A stretch of 64,000 nucleotides of DNA from Streptomyces sp. NBC_01775 (GCF_035917675.1 NZ_CP109104.1:4402001-4466000); one strand, 5' to 3'. Shown: positions 43,801 to 52,414, counted from the stretch's first letter. Translations and numbers: made by a program. The notes: a model not told the origin generated them from the sequence alone.

Positions 43801-44911
43801 GGCGAAGATTCCGGAGCACCTCAAGATCACCTTCCGCGTCACCGACGAGCGGCGCCGCAAGCTGGCCGAGAGCAAGGATCTGGAGTCCCTCCAGATCCGT
43901 CTCAAGTCCCAGACGCAGCAGGCCCTCAGCAAGGCGTTCGAGTCCTCGGCGCGCGCGAAGGCGGACAAGGCAGGCAAGGCGGCGAAGGCCTCCCCGGACG
44001 GCGAGCCCACGCCGTCGTCCTCGTCCCCGGCCCCCGCCCTCCAGCGCACCGGCCTGACGAGCTGGACCCTGGGCACCCTCCCGCGCACCTTCGAGACCCG
44101 CCGCGCCGGACAGCCGGTGAAGGCGTACCCGGCGCTCGCCGACGAGGGCGCCTCGGTGGCGGTACGGCTCTACGACACCGAGGCGGAACAGCGCCAGGCG
44201 ATGTGGCGCGGCACCCGCCGGCTGATCCTGCTCAACATCCCCTCCGACCCGGCCAAGTTCGCCCAGTCGAAGCTGAGCAACCAGCAGAAGCTGGCCCTCT
44301 CCCGCTCCCCGCACGGCAGCGTGCAGGCCCTGTTCGAGGACTGCGTCTCCGCGACCGCCGACCGCCTCGTCGCCGCCCACGGCGGCCCCGCCTGGGACGA
44401 GGAGTCCTTCCGCAAGCTGTTCGACGCCGTACGCTCCGACCTGGTGGACGCCACCGTGCGCACCGTCCAGCAGGTCCAGGAAGTGCTGGCGGCCTGGCAC
44501 TCCTGCGAGGGCAGGCTGCGGGCCACGACGAGCCCCGTACTGTCCGACTCCGTCGCGGACGTACGCGCCCAGCTCAACGCGCTCATCAAGCCGGGCTTCG
44601 TCACCGAACACGGCGCGGGCCGCCTGTCCGATCTCATGCGCTACCTCGTCGCCGCCGACCGCCGCCTCCAGCAGCTTCCCCACCATGTGGAGCGGGACAG
44701 GACGCGGATGGCGAAGGTCCACGAGATGCGGGACGAGTACTTGTGGCTGCTGGAACAGTTCCCCCGGGGCCGTCCGGTGCCGCAGGCCGCGCGGGAGATC
44801 CGCTGGATGATCGAGGAGCTGCGCGTCAGCTACTTCGCGCACGCGCTGGGCACGGCGTACCCCGTCTCGGACAAGCGCATCGTGAAGGCCGTGGACGCGG
44901 CGGCCCCCTGA
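40895..44911 (+). CDS. hrpA: ATP-dependent RNA helicase HrpA
   Basis: 1338 residues, close to the 1300 of E. coli HrpA. DExH core: GETGSGKTTQIPK (motif I), HTQPRRIAARTVA (Ia), DEAHERS (II), ITSATID (III), LVFLSGEREI (IV), ATNVAETSLTVPGI (V) and QRKGRSGRTSDG (VI). It is followed by the HA2/OB-fold region and the C-terminal DUF3418 domain specific to HrpA. HrpA rescues or splits stalled ribosomes in E. coli. The start ATG has GGGAAAGG just upstream. Next to it lie a tRNA-Asp, DUF6274 and bldC, a conserved Streptomyces order. Confidence 0.95.
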   Translation: MSTSPRSPEALATRLPDLMLADQQRLGRRLAGARKIRKAEARAGVLAEISAAMDTSELRVTARREALPRITYPPQLPVSQKKDEILEAVRDHQVVIVAGETGSGKTTQIPKICMELGRGIHGVIGHTQPRRIAARTVAERVAEELGSQLGEAVGWKVRFTDQVKDHTLVKLMTDGILLAEIQQDRELRQYDTIIIDEAHERSLNIDFLLGYLAQLLPRRPDLKVIITSATIDPERFSRHFGDAPIVEVSGRTYPVEVRYRPLLDEEAEESTAPDRDQVTAISDAVDELQAEGPGDILVFLSGEREIRDTADALEKKFQRSAGHRPGNETEVLPLYARLSNAEQHRVFQAHGNRRVVLATNVAETSLTVPGIKYVIDPGTARISRYSHRTKVQRLPIERISQASANQRKGRSGRTSDGICVRLYSEEDFLARPEFTDPEILRTNLASVILQMTAAGLGDIEKFPFIDPPDHRSIKAGVQLLEELGALESSSRTLTKVGRSLAQLPVDPRLARMVLEADKNGCVREVMVIAAALSIQDPRERPADKQQQADQHHARFRDAGSDFLTFLNLWRYVREQQRALSSSAFRRMCKSEFLNYLRIREWQDIYTQLRQVAKTMKIHLSEQDASEDAVHQSLLAGLLSHIGLKDTEKNEYLGARSAKFAVFPGSALFKKPPRWIMSAELVETSRLWARVNAKIEPEWIEPLAQHLVKRTYSEPHWEQKQAAVMAYERVSLYGVPIVAQRKVGYGRIDPETSRDLFLRNALVEGDWRTHHQFFSDNRKLLDEVEELEHRARRRGILVDDETLYDFYDQRVPEHVVSGAHFDAWWKKKRREEPDLLNFEKSMLLSERAEEIDASDYPDVWRQGGLALPVTYQFEPGADADGVTVHVPLQVLNQVTPDLFDWQIPGLREDLVTELIRSLPKPVRRHYVPAPNYAKRFLETTEPRSEPLTYTLARELKRMVGVPVDPQDFDLAKIPEHLKITFRVTDERRRKLAESKDLESLQIRLKSQTQQALSKAFESSARAKADKAGKAAKASPDGEPTPSSSSPAPALQRTGLTSWTLGTLPRTFETRRAGQPVKAYPALADEGASVAVRLYDTEAEQRQAMWRGTRRLILLNIPSDPAKFAQSKLSNQQKLALSRSPHGSVQALFEDCVSATADRLVAAHGGPAWDEESFRKLFDAVRSDLVDATVRTVQQVQEVLAAWHSCEGRLRATTSPVLSDSVADVRAQLNALIKPGFVTEHGAGRLSDLMRYLVAADRRLQQLPHHVERDRTRMAKVHEMRDEYLWLLEQFPRGRPVPQAAREIRWMIEELRVSYFAHALGTAYPVSDKRIVKAVDAAAP

Positions 44912-44995
44912 CCGGGGCCGCTCCGTGTGAAACGATGATCACCCAGGGTGAGTTCGCTCCGCACCCGTGACCTGCTGTAGAGTCTCGTTTCGCGA

Positions 44996-45070
44996 GGTCC
45001 TGTGGAGCAGCTTGGAGTGCTCGCCACCCTGTCAAGGTGGAGGCCGCGGGTTCAAATCCCGTCAGGACCG
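44996..45070 (+). tRNA. tRNA-Asp (GTC), copy 2
   Basis: Same structure as the copy at 35565: acceptor GGTCCTG/CAGGACC, anticodon GTC, discriminator G. Starts 84 bp after hrpA. Confidence 0.97.
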
Positions 45071-45362
45071 CAGAGAAAAGAGGCCCGCAGCCACACGGCT
45101 GCGGGCCTCTTTCGCGCGCCCACCCAGGAGGCCGCGCCCGCGGCGGAGCCGCCGAACAAGCCAGCAGATCCCGTCAGGACCGCGGAAGAGCGCGGCCCGC
45201 GGCCACACAACTGCGGGCCCCTTTTCACACGCCCACCCAGGCCGCCCATGAGGCCACGCCCGGCAGCGGCAAAGCCGTCCACCGAACCGGCAAACCCCGC
45301 CAGCACCGCAGAACAGCCGGGCCCCCAGCCACCCACACAGTCGCAGGCCCCTCTCACGCCCC
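45058..45362. repeat. Three decaying tandem copies of tRNA-Asp 3' end plus terminator
   Basis: CCCGTCAGGACCGC starts at 45058 (in the tRNA) and again at 45170, and degenerates to CCCGCCAGCACCGC at 45296. Each is followed by a terminator-like GGCCCGCnGCCaCAC...GCGGGCC segment and then GCCCACCCAG-like or related sequence. Spacing is 112 and 126 bp. The copies lose stem pairing progressively. Confidence 0.7.
45077..45112 (+). terminator. Terminator of tRNA-Asp copy 2
   Basis: 16 bp perfect stem AAAGAGGCCCGCAGCC/GGCTGCGGGCCTCTTT around ACAC, 6 bases after the tRNA. Confidence 0.85.
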
Positions 45363-45437
45363 CTCAGACCCCTGGCCGGTCAGGACGGTTGACGACCCCT
45401 CGGTACCGGGGTACCCCTACTGAAGGAGGTGCGGCGG

Positions 45438-45629
45438 ATGGCGACAGCTCCTTACGCTCCGAGGCGGCACGAAACGAGGGCGCTTCTGCGCGCCCACCTG
45501 GCAGCGGCGACGCGCTACCACCACATGACCCGGCACTGCCCCATCTGTCATCGCCTGCTGCGTCTGGCGATGGAGAACCAAAACCTGGCGACCGGGGAGC
45601 CCGCACCGCAGGGCTACCCCGGCAAGTGA
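45438..45629 (+). CDS. DUF6274 family protein
   Basis: 63 residues. The core RHETRALLRAHLAAATRYHH, then MTRHCPICHRLLRLAME, contains a C-x2-C pair that could bind zinc with neighbouring His. It matches the small DUF6274 proteins found next to bldC in Streptomyces. The ATG at 45438 has AAGGAGG 8 bases upstream; a GTG at 45429 lies within the ribosome binding site and is unlikely. Function unknown. Confidence 0.8.
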   Translation: MATAPYAPRRHETRALLRAHLAAATRYHHMTRHCPICHRLLRLAMENQNLATGEPAPQGYPGK

Positions 45630-46094
45630 CCGACGTCCAGGGCCTGTTGGCCCATTACCGTAGGTTCGTTGGCGACCACAAGATATTCCACGTGTGACGG
45701 GTGTCACTCAACTCCGGCGTACCGATGGGGAACTTGAGGCCCCCTCACACACCGTCAATTTAATATGTGCAATTGCACTAGCTGCCCCGCCCCCTCGGAA
45801 GAGCCCGCGGGGCGACTCCCCATGCAGGGTTTCCACCCCTGCCGACGGTCATGCCAGCAGGTTCGTACGAAGCCGATCAAGCTCGATCAGCAGCCGCCAA
45901 CCGACCCCGCCGACCCCACCCGTCCCTCGGGGCACAGAAGAGCGCGGCACAAAAAGATCGCGCCGGACCCGGCGGAGTCCAGCGCGATCACAAGACAAGC
46001 ACTGTTGGGGCAGCGACTGTCGAATGGTGCTCAATGGGCGTACTTGCGGGGAGGGGGCCCCGAAAACGCCCCTATATGGTGTTGTTTCGCCTGA
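45630..46094. other. AT-richer gap between convergent DUF6274 and bldC
   Basis: 465 bp. It has a short AT-rich island with the perfect palindrome GTGCAATTGCAC (45767-45778). An ATG-started frame of 109 codons (45765-46091) lacks a ribosome binding site and codon bias and is not called. Confidence 0.5.
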
Positions 46095-46301
46095 TCAAGC
46101 CTCGCTGCGCTGCTGGGGGATACCTGCCAGCAGGGCGCGAACCTCCGCCTCGCGGTAGCGGCGGTGTCCTCCGAGCGTGCGGATGGACGTGAGCTTGCCC
46201 GCCTTTGCCCAGCGCGTGACCGTCTTGGGGTCCACACGGAACATCGTGGCAACCTCAGCCGGGGTCAACAGCGGCTCGGCATCAGGGGTGCGAGCGGTCA
46301 T
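46095..46301 (-). CDS. bldC: BldC, MerR-like developmental transcriptional regulator
   Basis: 68 residues, a single winged-helix HTH of the MerR type without effector domain: LLTPAEVATMFRVDPKTVTR, then WAKAGKLTSIRTLGGHRRYR. From memory the sequence appears the same as S. coelicolor BldC, which binds cooperatively to direct repeats and holds cells in vegetative growth by repressing and activating sporulation genes. The ATG at 46301 has AGGAGG 7 bases upstream. A 464 bp upstream gap suggests a long promoter or leader. Confidence 0.98.
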   Translation of the reverse strand: MTARTPDAEPLLTPAEVATMFRVDPKTVTRWAKAGKLTSIRTLGGHRRYREAEVRALLAGIPQQRSEA

Positions 46302-46765
46302 GAGCGGCCTCCTCGGGAGAACCGAACCATCACGGTTCTTTCCTCTAAATTCTGCACCTTGACCCGCGTTGCCCGATATGGCGGACGCGAGCCGAGTCGG
46401 TTATAGGACGAACGGCTTGTCCTCGGCACTACAACTACACCATCTGTCCAGCCACGTCGGCCAAACCGATGGAATTGCCCTCTCAGGTGTTCAACCTCGA
46501 CGGAAGCCGATGGACCGTCCCATAGCGGACAGTCACGCCGCCGTGACGATCAGTCACAACGGGAGCAGTAGCCATCAGACCCATCAAGGAGGGCAATACC
46601 GATCTATCCGCCCATAGTTGGACGGAAGGAGCCCCGTGCGGACTCCTTGTCCTATTTTGACACGAGGGGTAGGTCTGAGAGCAAGACCCCTTTAAGTGCA
46701 ATCCATCACGCTTGAGGCAAAAACCCGGTTCGGGACGTAGGTCCCAGGACGTTCCGATCCCGGAC
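46302..46765. other. Long bldC upstream region
   Basis: 464 bp, clearly AT-richer than its surroundings. It holds GTCACG-ccgc-CGTGAC (46532-46547) with a further GTCAC at 46552, and no supported gene. It should contain the bldC promoter and leader, and the 3' end of the upstream transcript. Confidence 0.5.
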
Positions 46766-47641
46766 TCAGCTCGCGAACTGGAGTTCCCGGATCGCCCGCC
46801 AGCGGTCCGTCAACCGCCCGTACGCCTCGCCGGCCCGCTCACCGTCACCCACCCGGAGCGCGGCCAGACCCTCCGCCACATCGGCGGCGGAGTGGTCCCC
46901 CGCGAGCTGCTCCTCGGGGATCGCATGAGCCAGCCCGCCGTAGTCCAGTTCGACGAGGGAACGCGGATGGAACTCCTCCAGCCAGCGGCCCACATCTACC
47001 AGCCCTTCGACGAGCGGCCCCTCCTCCAGCTCCTCGCGAAGCACCTTCAGCCCTCTGGCGAGACGGCGCCTCGCCTGGGCCATTGGCGTGCGATAGCGGA
47101 GAACGAACTGCTGTCCGCTCTCCTCACCCGATTCCGGCTTCGCAAACTCCCTCTCTTCATCGACGAAGAGAACGAACCAGCGGACGGGCACATGCCACAG
47201 CGCCGTACGGATCCAGGGCCGGGCGTCCGGGTTGTGCTCCCGCCACCGCTCGTAGTCGGCCGCGGCCTGACGGCGCACGACGGGCGGGAGCGCCGCGTCC
47301 AGCACCACCTGGGGCAAGTCCGGCGCCCGGTCGCCCGAGGCCTGGGTGAGCGCGGAGAGCGCCTGCCAGCTGCGCAGCCGGGTCCGCCAGGGGCACACGC
47401 AGGTCACCCCGTCCACTTCCGTCACGAACGCCTCGGCGCTCTCCCGCTCCGGCACCACGACGGGCGGCACGGGCAGCAAGTCGGCCAGCGCGCGACGCAC
47501 TTCGTCCTGGGCACTGGGAAAACGCTCCTGCTTGGCGTACCCGATCCAGTGGGCACGTTCCGGCTCGGGAAAGGCAGCCAACGGCTCATAGACCCGTAGA
47601 TATGCCGCGTACGGGACAATGACCGACGCTTTCTCAGCCAC
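46766..47641 (-). CDS. Conserved hypothetical protein (bldC-vdh neighbourhood)
   Basis: 291 residues, soluble, with no recognised domain. It begins VAEKASVIVPYAAYLRVYEP and contains EVDGVTCVCPWRTRLRSWQA, RWFVLFVDEEREF and RRRLARGLKVLREELEEGPL. The start is the GTG at 47641 with GGAGGAA upstream. From memory it corresponds to the hypothetical gene between vdh and bldC in S. coelicolor, so it is conserved in position. Confidence 0.8.
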   Translation of the reverse strand: MAEKASVIVPYAAYLRVYEPLAAFPEPERAHWIGYAKQERFPSAQDEVRRALADLLPVPPVVVPERESAEAFVTEVDGVTCVCPWRTRLRSWQALSALTQASGDRAPDLPQVVLDAALPPVVRRQAAADYERWREHNPDARPWIRTALWHVPVRWFVLFVDEEREFAKPESGEESGQQFVLRYRTPMAQARRRLARGLKVLREELEEGPLVEGLVDVGRWLEEFHPRSLVELDYGGLAHAIPEEQLAGDHSAADVAEGLAALRVGDGERAGEAYGRLTDRWRAIRELQFAS

Positions 47642-47826
47642 GCGCTTCCTCCAAGAACCGGTCCGGACAAGCCTGAAAGACAGTTGACTACCCCGATCGT
47701 GGGACCGCAACGTGCCAGCAACGGCCAGGTCGTACCCTGCTCTCGACCGGTCCTCCCGGGGCCCTCCCCTGCCACGAGCGGCGCGGCCTCGCCGAGGGCT
47801 ACGACGCGAGCCCAGGAGTCACTACC

Positions 47827-48948
47827 GTGATCGAGGCATCACCCACCGCAAGCGCTCCCGCCACCGCGGGCGGCCTTGGCGATCCGCTGGTCAGCACCCT
47901 CTTCCACTCGGAGCAGGGCGGGCACGAGCAGGTCGTGCTCTGCCAGGACCGGGCCAGCGGCCTCAAGGCCGTCATCGCCCTGCACTCCACGGCCCTGGGC
48001 CCCGCCCTCGGCGGCACGCGCTTCCACGCGTACGCGGGCGCGGCGGACCCCGAGCAGGCCGCGGTCCTCGACGCGCTCAATCTCGCCCGGGGCATGTCCT
48101 ACAAGAACGCGCTGGCCGGGCTCGAACACGGCGGCGGCAAGGCCGTGATCATCGGCGATCCCGAGCAGATCAAGACCGAAGCCCTGCTGCGTGCCTACGG
48201 CCGCTTCGTCGCTTCCCTCGGCGGCCGATACGTCACCGCCTGTGACGTCGGTACCTACGTTCAGGACATGGACGTCGTCGCCCAGGAGTGCCGCTGGACC
48301 ACCGGCCGCTCCCCCGCCGGCGGCGGCGCCGGCGACTCCTCGGTCCTCACCGCCTTCGGCGTCTTCCAGGGGATGCGCGCCAGCGCCCAGCGCCTGTGGG
48401 GCGCCCCGACCCTGCACGGCCGTACGGTGGGCGTCGCCGGCGTCGGCAAGGTCGGCCACCACCTGGTCGAACACCTGCTGGAGGACGGAGCGCGCGTCGT
48501 GATCACCGACGTGCGCGAGGAGTCCGTACGGCGCGTGCTCGCCGCGCACCCCGAGGTCGGCGTCGTCGCCGGGACCGAGGAGCTGATCAGGACCGAGGGC
48601 CTGGACGTGTACGCGCCCTGCGCCCTCGGCGGCGCGCTGGACGCCGAGACGACGTCCGTCCTCACCGCCCAGGCCGTCTGCGGTGCCGCGAACAACCAGC
48701 TCGCGCACCCGGGAGTCGAGAAGGACCTCGCCGAACGCGGGATCCTCTACGCGCCCGACTACGTCGTGAACTCGGGCGGCGTGATCCAGGTCGCGGACGA
48801 GCTGCACGGGTTCGACTTCGCACGCGCTAAGGCAAAGGCCGCCAAGATCTTCGACACCACCGTGGAGATCTTCGACCGCGCGGAGGCGGACGGAGTGCCT
48901 CCGGCGGTGGCGGCCGACCGGCTCGCGGAGCAGCGCATGGGCAGGTGA
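47827..48948 (+). CDS. vdh: Valine (branched-chain amino acid) dehydrogenase
   Basis: 373 residues. It oxidatively deaminates valine (and Leu/Ile) with NAD+ to 2-oxo acids that feed branched-chain fatty acid and polyketide precursors. Features are [37 protein letters not shown] (catalytic Lys region), [13 protein letters not shown], the Rossmann [12 protein letters not shown] and [20 protein letters not shown], followed by [14 protein letters not shown]. The start is GTG with AGGAG 9 bases upstream. Confidence 0.93.
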   Translation: MIEASPTASAPATAGGLGDPLVSTLFHSEQGGHEQVVLCQDRASGLKAVIALHSTALGPALGGTRFHAYAGAADPEQAAVLDALNLARGMSYKNALAGLEHGGGKAVIIGDPEQIKTEALLRAYGRFVASLGGRYVTACDVGTYVQDMDVVAQECRWTTGRSPAGGGAGDSSVLTAFGVFQGMRASAQRLWGAPTLHGRTVGVAGVGKVGHHLVEHLLEDGARVVITDVREESVRRVLAAHPEVGVVAGTEELIRTEGLDVYAPCALGGALDAETTSVLTAQAVCGAANNQLAHPGVEKDLAERGILYAPDYVVNSGGVIQVADELHGFDFARAKAKAAKIFDTTVEIFDRAEADGVPPAVAADRLAEQRMGR

Positions 48949-49197
48949 GAGGCGTCTCACGACCCCACGGCGAGCCGATCCGCCACAGGAAGGTAAAATC
49001 GCAACCGACCAGCATGTGGAAGGTCATCGGGCGCGTCGGACTGCGGCCGTGTCGTGCGGGCGACGTACCGTACGGCCGCGGAAGCAGGTACCGTTGAAGC
49101 CCTGAGTGCCGGTCTCTCCCACGAGAGGCCGATATGAATCATGAACGCGTGTCAAGACTCTGGGGCCGTCGAGCCCCGTCGTTGAGGGGGTCGAGCC

Positions 49198-49458
49198 ATG
49201 GGGCGCGGCCGGGCCAAGGCCAAGCAGACGAAGGTCGCCCGCCAGCTGAAGTACAACAGCGGTGGGACAGACCTATCGCGCCTGGCCGAGGAGCTGGGCG
49301 CATCGACATCGAACGAGCCGCCGAACACTGGCGAGCCCGTCGAGGACGATGAGCAGGACGACCCGTACGCACAGTACGCGGATCTTTACAACGACGACGA
49401 GGACGACGATGGTTCGTCCGGATCGTCGGCTCCGCAGTCGAAACGCCGCGGCGCCTGA
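49198..49458 (+). CDS. DUF3073 domain protein
   Basis: 86 residues. A basic N-terminus GRGRAKAKQTKVARQLKYNS is followed by TDLSRLAEELG and an acidic tail with DDEDDDGSS. This small protein is universal in Streptomyces and unstudied; the polar charge split suggests nucleic-acid or ribosome binding. The ATG has GAGGGGG upstream. Confidence 0.9.
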   Translation: MGRGRAKAKQTKVARQLKYNSGGTDLSRLAEELGASTSNEPPNTGEPVEDDEQDDPYAQYADLYNDDEDDDGSSGSSAPQSKRRGA

Positions 49459-49473
49459 CGTTCAGCCACAGTG

Positions 49474-49501
49474 ACCCGGTCCGGCCGCCGCCGGACCGGG
49501 T
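49474..49501 (+). terminator. Terminator between DUF3073 gene and purM
   Basis: 11 bp stem ACCCGGTCCGG/CCGGACCGGGT around CCGCCG, then T. It sits between convergent genes and may serve both. Confidence 0.65.
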
Positions 49502-49586
49502 TCTGACATGCCTGGGCCCGCCACGCTCGGGGCCTCGCCCCGAGATGTCCGGGTCCCGGGGGCCCGCGGCCCCCGGGTGAACGGGC

Positions 49587-50666
49587 TCAGCGTGCATGGT
49601 CCCCCGTGAGGGTGACGGCTTCGCCATGCCCGCCGCGCTCGGTGATCTCACCGGCGACCCAGGCATCCACGCCCCGGTCCGCGAGGGTGGCGAGTGTCAC
49701 ACTCACCGACTCGGGCGGGACGACGGCGACCATGCCGACGCCCATGTTCAGCGTCTTCTCCAGCTCCTCGCGGGCCACCTCGCCCACGCGGCCGACGACG
49801 TCGAAGACCGCACCCGGCGTCCACGTTGCCCGGTCCACGGTGGCGTGCAGGCCCTCGGGGACCACCCGGGCCAGGTTGCCCGCCAGGCCGCCGCCGGTGA
49901 TGTGCGAAAAGGCGTGCACCTCGGTCCTGCGGGTCAGCTCCAGGCAGTCCAGGGAGTAGATCCTGGTGGGCTCCAGCAGCTCCTCGCCCAGGGTGCGGCC
50001 GAACTCGGGGATCTCGCGCTCCAGGGCCCAGCCGGCCCGGTCGAAGACCACGTGCCGCACGAGCGAGTACCCGTTCGAGTGAAGGCCGGAGGAAGCCATC
50101 GCGATGACGGCGTCCCCCGAACGGATACGATCCGCGCCCAGCACGGCGTCGGCCTCGACCACGCCCGTTCCGGCGCCCGCCACGTCGTAGTCGTCCGGGC
50201 CCAGCAGGCCCGGATGCTCGGCCGTTTCGCCGCCGATCAGGGAGCAGCCCGCCAGGACGCAGCCCTCGGCGATGCCCTTCACGATCTGCGCGACGCGCTC
50301 GGGGACGACCTTGCCGACACAGATGTAGTCCGTCATGAACAGCGGCTCGGCGCCGCACACCACCAGGTCGTCCACGACCATCGCGACCAGGTCGTGGCCG
50401 ATGGTGTCGTGCACGTCCATCCGCTGGGCGACCGCGACCTTGGTGCCTACGCCGTCGGTGGCCGAGGCGAGGAGCGGGCGGGCGTAGTCCTTGAGCCGCG
50501 TCACGTCGAACAGGCCTGCGAAGCCGCCCAGCGCTCCGATCGATTCGGAGCGCTGGGTCTTCTTGACCCACTCCTTCATGAGGCCCACGGCGCGGTCGCC
50601 GGCCTCGATGTCCACGCCTGCGGCGGCGTAGCTGGCTGCGCCAGCGTTTTCGGCGCTCTTCGTCAT
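49587..50666 (-). CDS. purM: PurM, phosphoribosylformylglycinamidine cyclo-ligase
   Basis: 359 residues. It makes 5-aminoimidazole ribonucleotide from FGAM and ATP in purine synthesis. Signature blocks are ASYAAAGVDIEAGDRAVGLM, LASATDGVGTKVAVA, DLVAMVVDDLVVCGAEPLFM, CSLIGGETAEHPGLL, ASSGLHSNGYSLVR and FSHITGGGLAGNL. The start is the ATG at 50666. It is downstream of purF on the same strand, with 197 bp and a strong hairpin between. Confidence 0.96.
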   Translation of the reverse strand: MTKSAENAGAASYAAAGVDIEAGDRAVGLMKEWVKKTQRSESIGALGGFAGLFDVTRLKDYARPLLASATDGVGTKVAVAQRMDVHDTIGHDLVAMVVDDLVVCGAEPLFMTDYICVGKVVPERVAQIVKGIAEGCVLAGCSLIGGETAEHPGLLGPDDYDVAGAGTGVVEADAVLGADRIRSGDAVIAMASSGLHSNGYSLVRHVVFDRAGWALEREIPEFGRTLGEELLEPTRIYSLDCLELTRRTEVHAFSHITGGGLAGNLARVVPEGLHATVDRATWTPGAVFDVVGRVGEVAREELEKTLNMGVGMVAVVPPESVSVTLATLADRGVDAWVAGEITERGGHGEAVTLTGDHAR

Positions 50667-50751
50667 CGGTACGTCTCTCGTGTGTGGCTGAGGTGGTCGG
50701 CTTGTGCGGCCTGCCCGAACCCCTGTTCAAGCAATCGCGCCGGCGCGCTCG

Positions 50752-50799
50752 TCCTCAATCGCCGGACAGGCTGAAGTCAGCCCCTCCGGCGATTGAGGA
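50752..50799. repeat. 15 bp inverted repeat with inner stem between purF and purM
   Basis: TCCTCAATCGCCGGA (50752-50766) pairs exactly with TCCGGCGATTGAGGA (50785-50799); an inner GGCTG/CAGCC extends it. From memory, CTCAATCGCCGGA hairpins are dispersed in Streptomyces intergenic regions. It may attenuate or terminate between purF and purM. Confidence 0.75.
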
Positions 50800-50863
50800 G
50801 CGGGGGTTGAGGGCCGACGCCCCCCCATAAGAAATGGGAAGGGGCGGGGCAGGGGCGGCATCG

Positions 50864-52414
50864 TTAGGGCCGCTTCAGGGCGTCCGCGGCGCCTACGCCG
50901 GCGGCGAGGGTGTTGACGCCGTCGACGTCGGTGCCCGTCTCGACCTCCAGCAGGTGCTTGCCCAGCAGCTCGGGGTCGGGAAGCTCCATCGGGTACTCCC
51001 CGTCGAAGCACGCCCGGCACAGCTCCCGCTTGGGGATCGTCGTGGACTCGATCATGCCGTCGATGGAGATGTAGGACAGCGAGTCCGCGCCGAGCGACTT
51101 GCCGATCTCCTCGACGGAGAGCCCGTTGGCGATCAGTTCGGCGCGCGTGGCGAAGTCGATGCCGAAGAAGCACGGCCACTTGATCGGTGGCGAGCTGATC
51201 CGGACATGGACCTCGGCAGCTCCGGCCTCGCGAAGCATCCGGACGAGCGCGCGCTGCGTGTTGCCGCGCACGATCGAGTCGTCGACGACGACCAGCCGCT
51301 TGCCGCGGATGACTTCCTTGAGCGGGTTGAGCTTGAGGCGGATGCCGAGCTGGCGGATGGTCTGTGAGGGCTGGATGAAGGTCCGGCCGACGTAGCTGTT
51401 CTTGACCAGGCCCGAGCCGTAGGGGATACCGCTCGCCTCGGCGTAGCCGATCGCGGCGGGCGTGCCCGACTCCGGGGTCGCTATGACCAGGTCGGCCTCG
51501 GCCGGGGCCTCGGCCGCGAGCTTGCGGCCCATCTCCACCCGGGAGAGGTAGACATTGCGTCCCGCGATGTCGGTGTCGGGGCGCGCGAGGTAGACGTACT
51601 CGAAGACACAGCCCTTCGGCTTTGCTTCGGCGAAGCGCTGGGAGCGCAGTCCGTTCTCGTCGATGGCGACCAGCTCACCCGGCTCGATCTCCCGGATGAA
51701 GCTCGCGCCGACGATGTCCAGGGCCGAGGTCTCGCTGGCCACGACCCAGCCGCGCTCCAGGCGGCCGAGGACCAGCGGCCGGACGCCCTGGGCGTCGCGG
51801 GCCGCGTAGAGCGTGTTCTCGTCCATGAAGACCATGGAGAAGGCGCCCTTGACCTGTGGCAGCACCCGCGGGGCCGCCTCTTCGACGGTGAGCGGGGTGC
51901 CGTCCTCGTCGGTCTGGCCCGCGAGCAGCGCGGTGACCAGGTCGGTGTCGTTGGTGGCCGCTACCTGGGTCGCCCGCCCGTTGCCGGTGGCGGCCAGCTG
52001 GGCGACCAGCTCCGCCAGCTCGACGGTGTTGACCAGGTTGCCGTTGTGACCCAGGGCGATGGAGCCGTGGGCGGTGGCGCGGAAGGTGGGCTGGGCGTTC
52101 TCCCAGACCGAGGCGCCGGTGGTCGAGTAGCGCGCGTGACCCACGGCGATGTGGCCGCGCAGGGAACCGAGTGAGGTTTCGTCGAAGACCTGGGAGACCA
52201 GGCCCATGTCCTTGAAGACGAGAATCTGGGAGCCGTTGCTGACCGCAATGCCCGCGGACTCCTGACCGCGGTGCTGCAGTGCGTACAGGCCGAAATATGT
52301 GAGCTTCGCGACCTCTTCACCCGGAGCCCAGACGCCGAAGACGCCGCAAGCGTCCTGGGGGCCCTTCTCGCCGGGGAGGAGGTCGTGGCTGAGTCGTCCG
52401 TCACCACGTGGCAC
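50864..52414 (-). CDS. purF: PurF, amidophosphoribosyltransferase
   Basis: 516 residues. First committed step of purine synthesis (PRPP plus glutamine to phosphoribosylamine). A 22-residue propeptide precedes catalytic Cys23 (DACGVFGVW). The Ntn glutaminase half contains YALQHRGQESAGIAV and GHARYSTTGAS. The PRPP loop is VVVDDSIVRGNTQRALV. Cys residues at KGCVFEYVY, WPCFFGID and LCRACFDG match the [4Fe-4S] ligands of the Bacillus-type enzyme. The start is a GTG at 52414. Confidence 0.96.
   Translation of the reverse strand: MPRGDGRLSHDLLPGEKGPQDACGVFGVWAPGEEVAKLTYFGLYALQHRGQESAGIAVSNGSQILVFKDMGLVSQVFDETSLGSLRGHIAVGHARYSTTGASVWENAQPTFRATAHGSIALGHNGNLVNTVELAELVAQLAATGNGRATQVAATNDTDLVTALLAGQTDEDGTPLTVEEAAPRVLPQVKGAFSMVFMDENTLYAARDAQGVRPLVLGRLERGWVVASETSALDIVGASFIREIEPGELVAIDENGLRSQRFAEAKPKGCVFEYVYLARPDTDIAGRNVYLSRVEMGRKLAAEAPAEADLVIATPESGTPAAIGYAEASGIPYGSGLVKNSYVGRTFIQPSQTIRQLGIRLKLNPLKEVIRGKRLVVVDDSIVRGNTQRALVRMLREAGAAEVHVRISSPPIKWPCFFGIDFATRAELIANGLSVEEIGKSLGADSLSYISIDGMIESTTIPKRELCRACFDGEYPMELPDPELLGKHLLEVETGTDVDGVNTLAAGVGAADALKRP

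Noticed and set aside
40847..44842. Very long open frame on the minus strand opposite hrpA (about 1330 codons)
   Set aside because: It is a mirror of the GC-rich plus-strand gene: low-complexity Arg/Gly/Val/Leu composition, no motifs, while the plus strand gives a complete HrpA.
45765..46091. 109-codon frame beginning MCNCTSCP between DUF6274 and bldC
   Set aside because: No ribosome binding site, start inside a palindrome, codon use not Streptomyces-like; recorded only as a gap.
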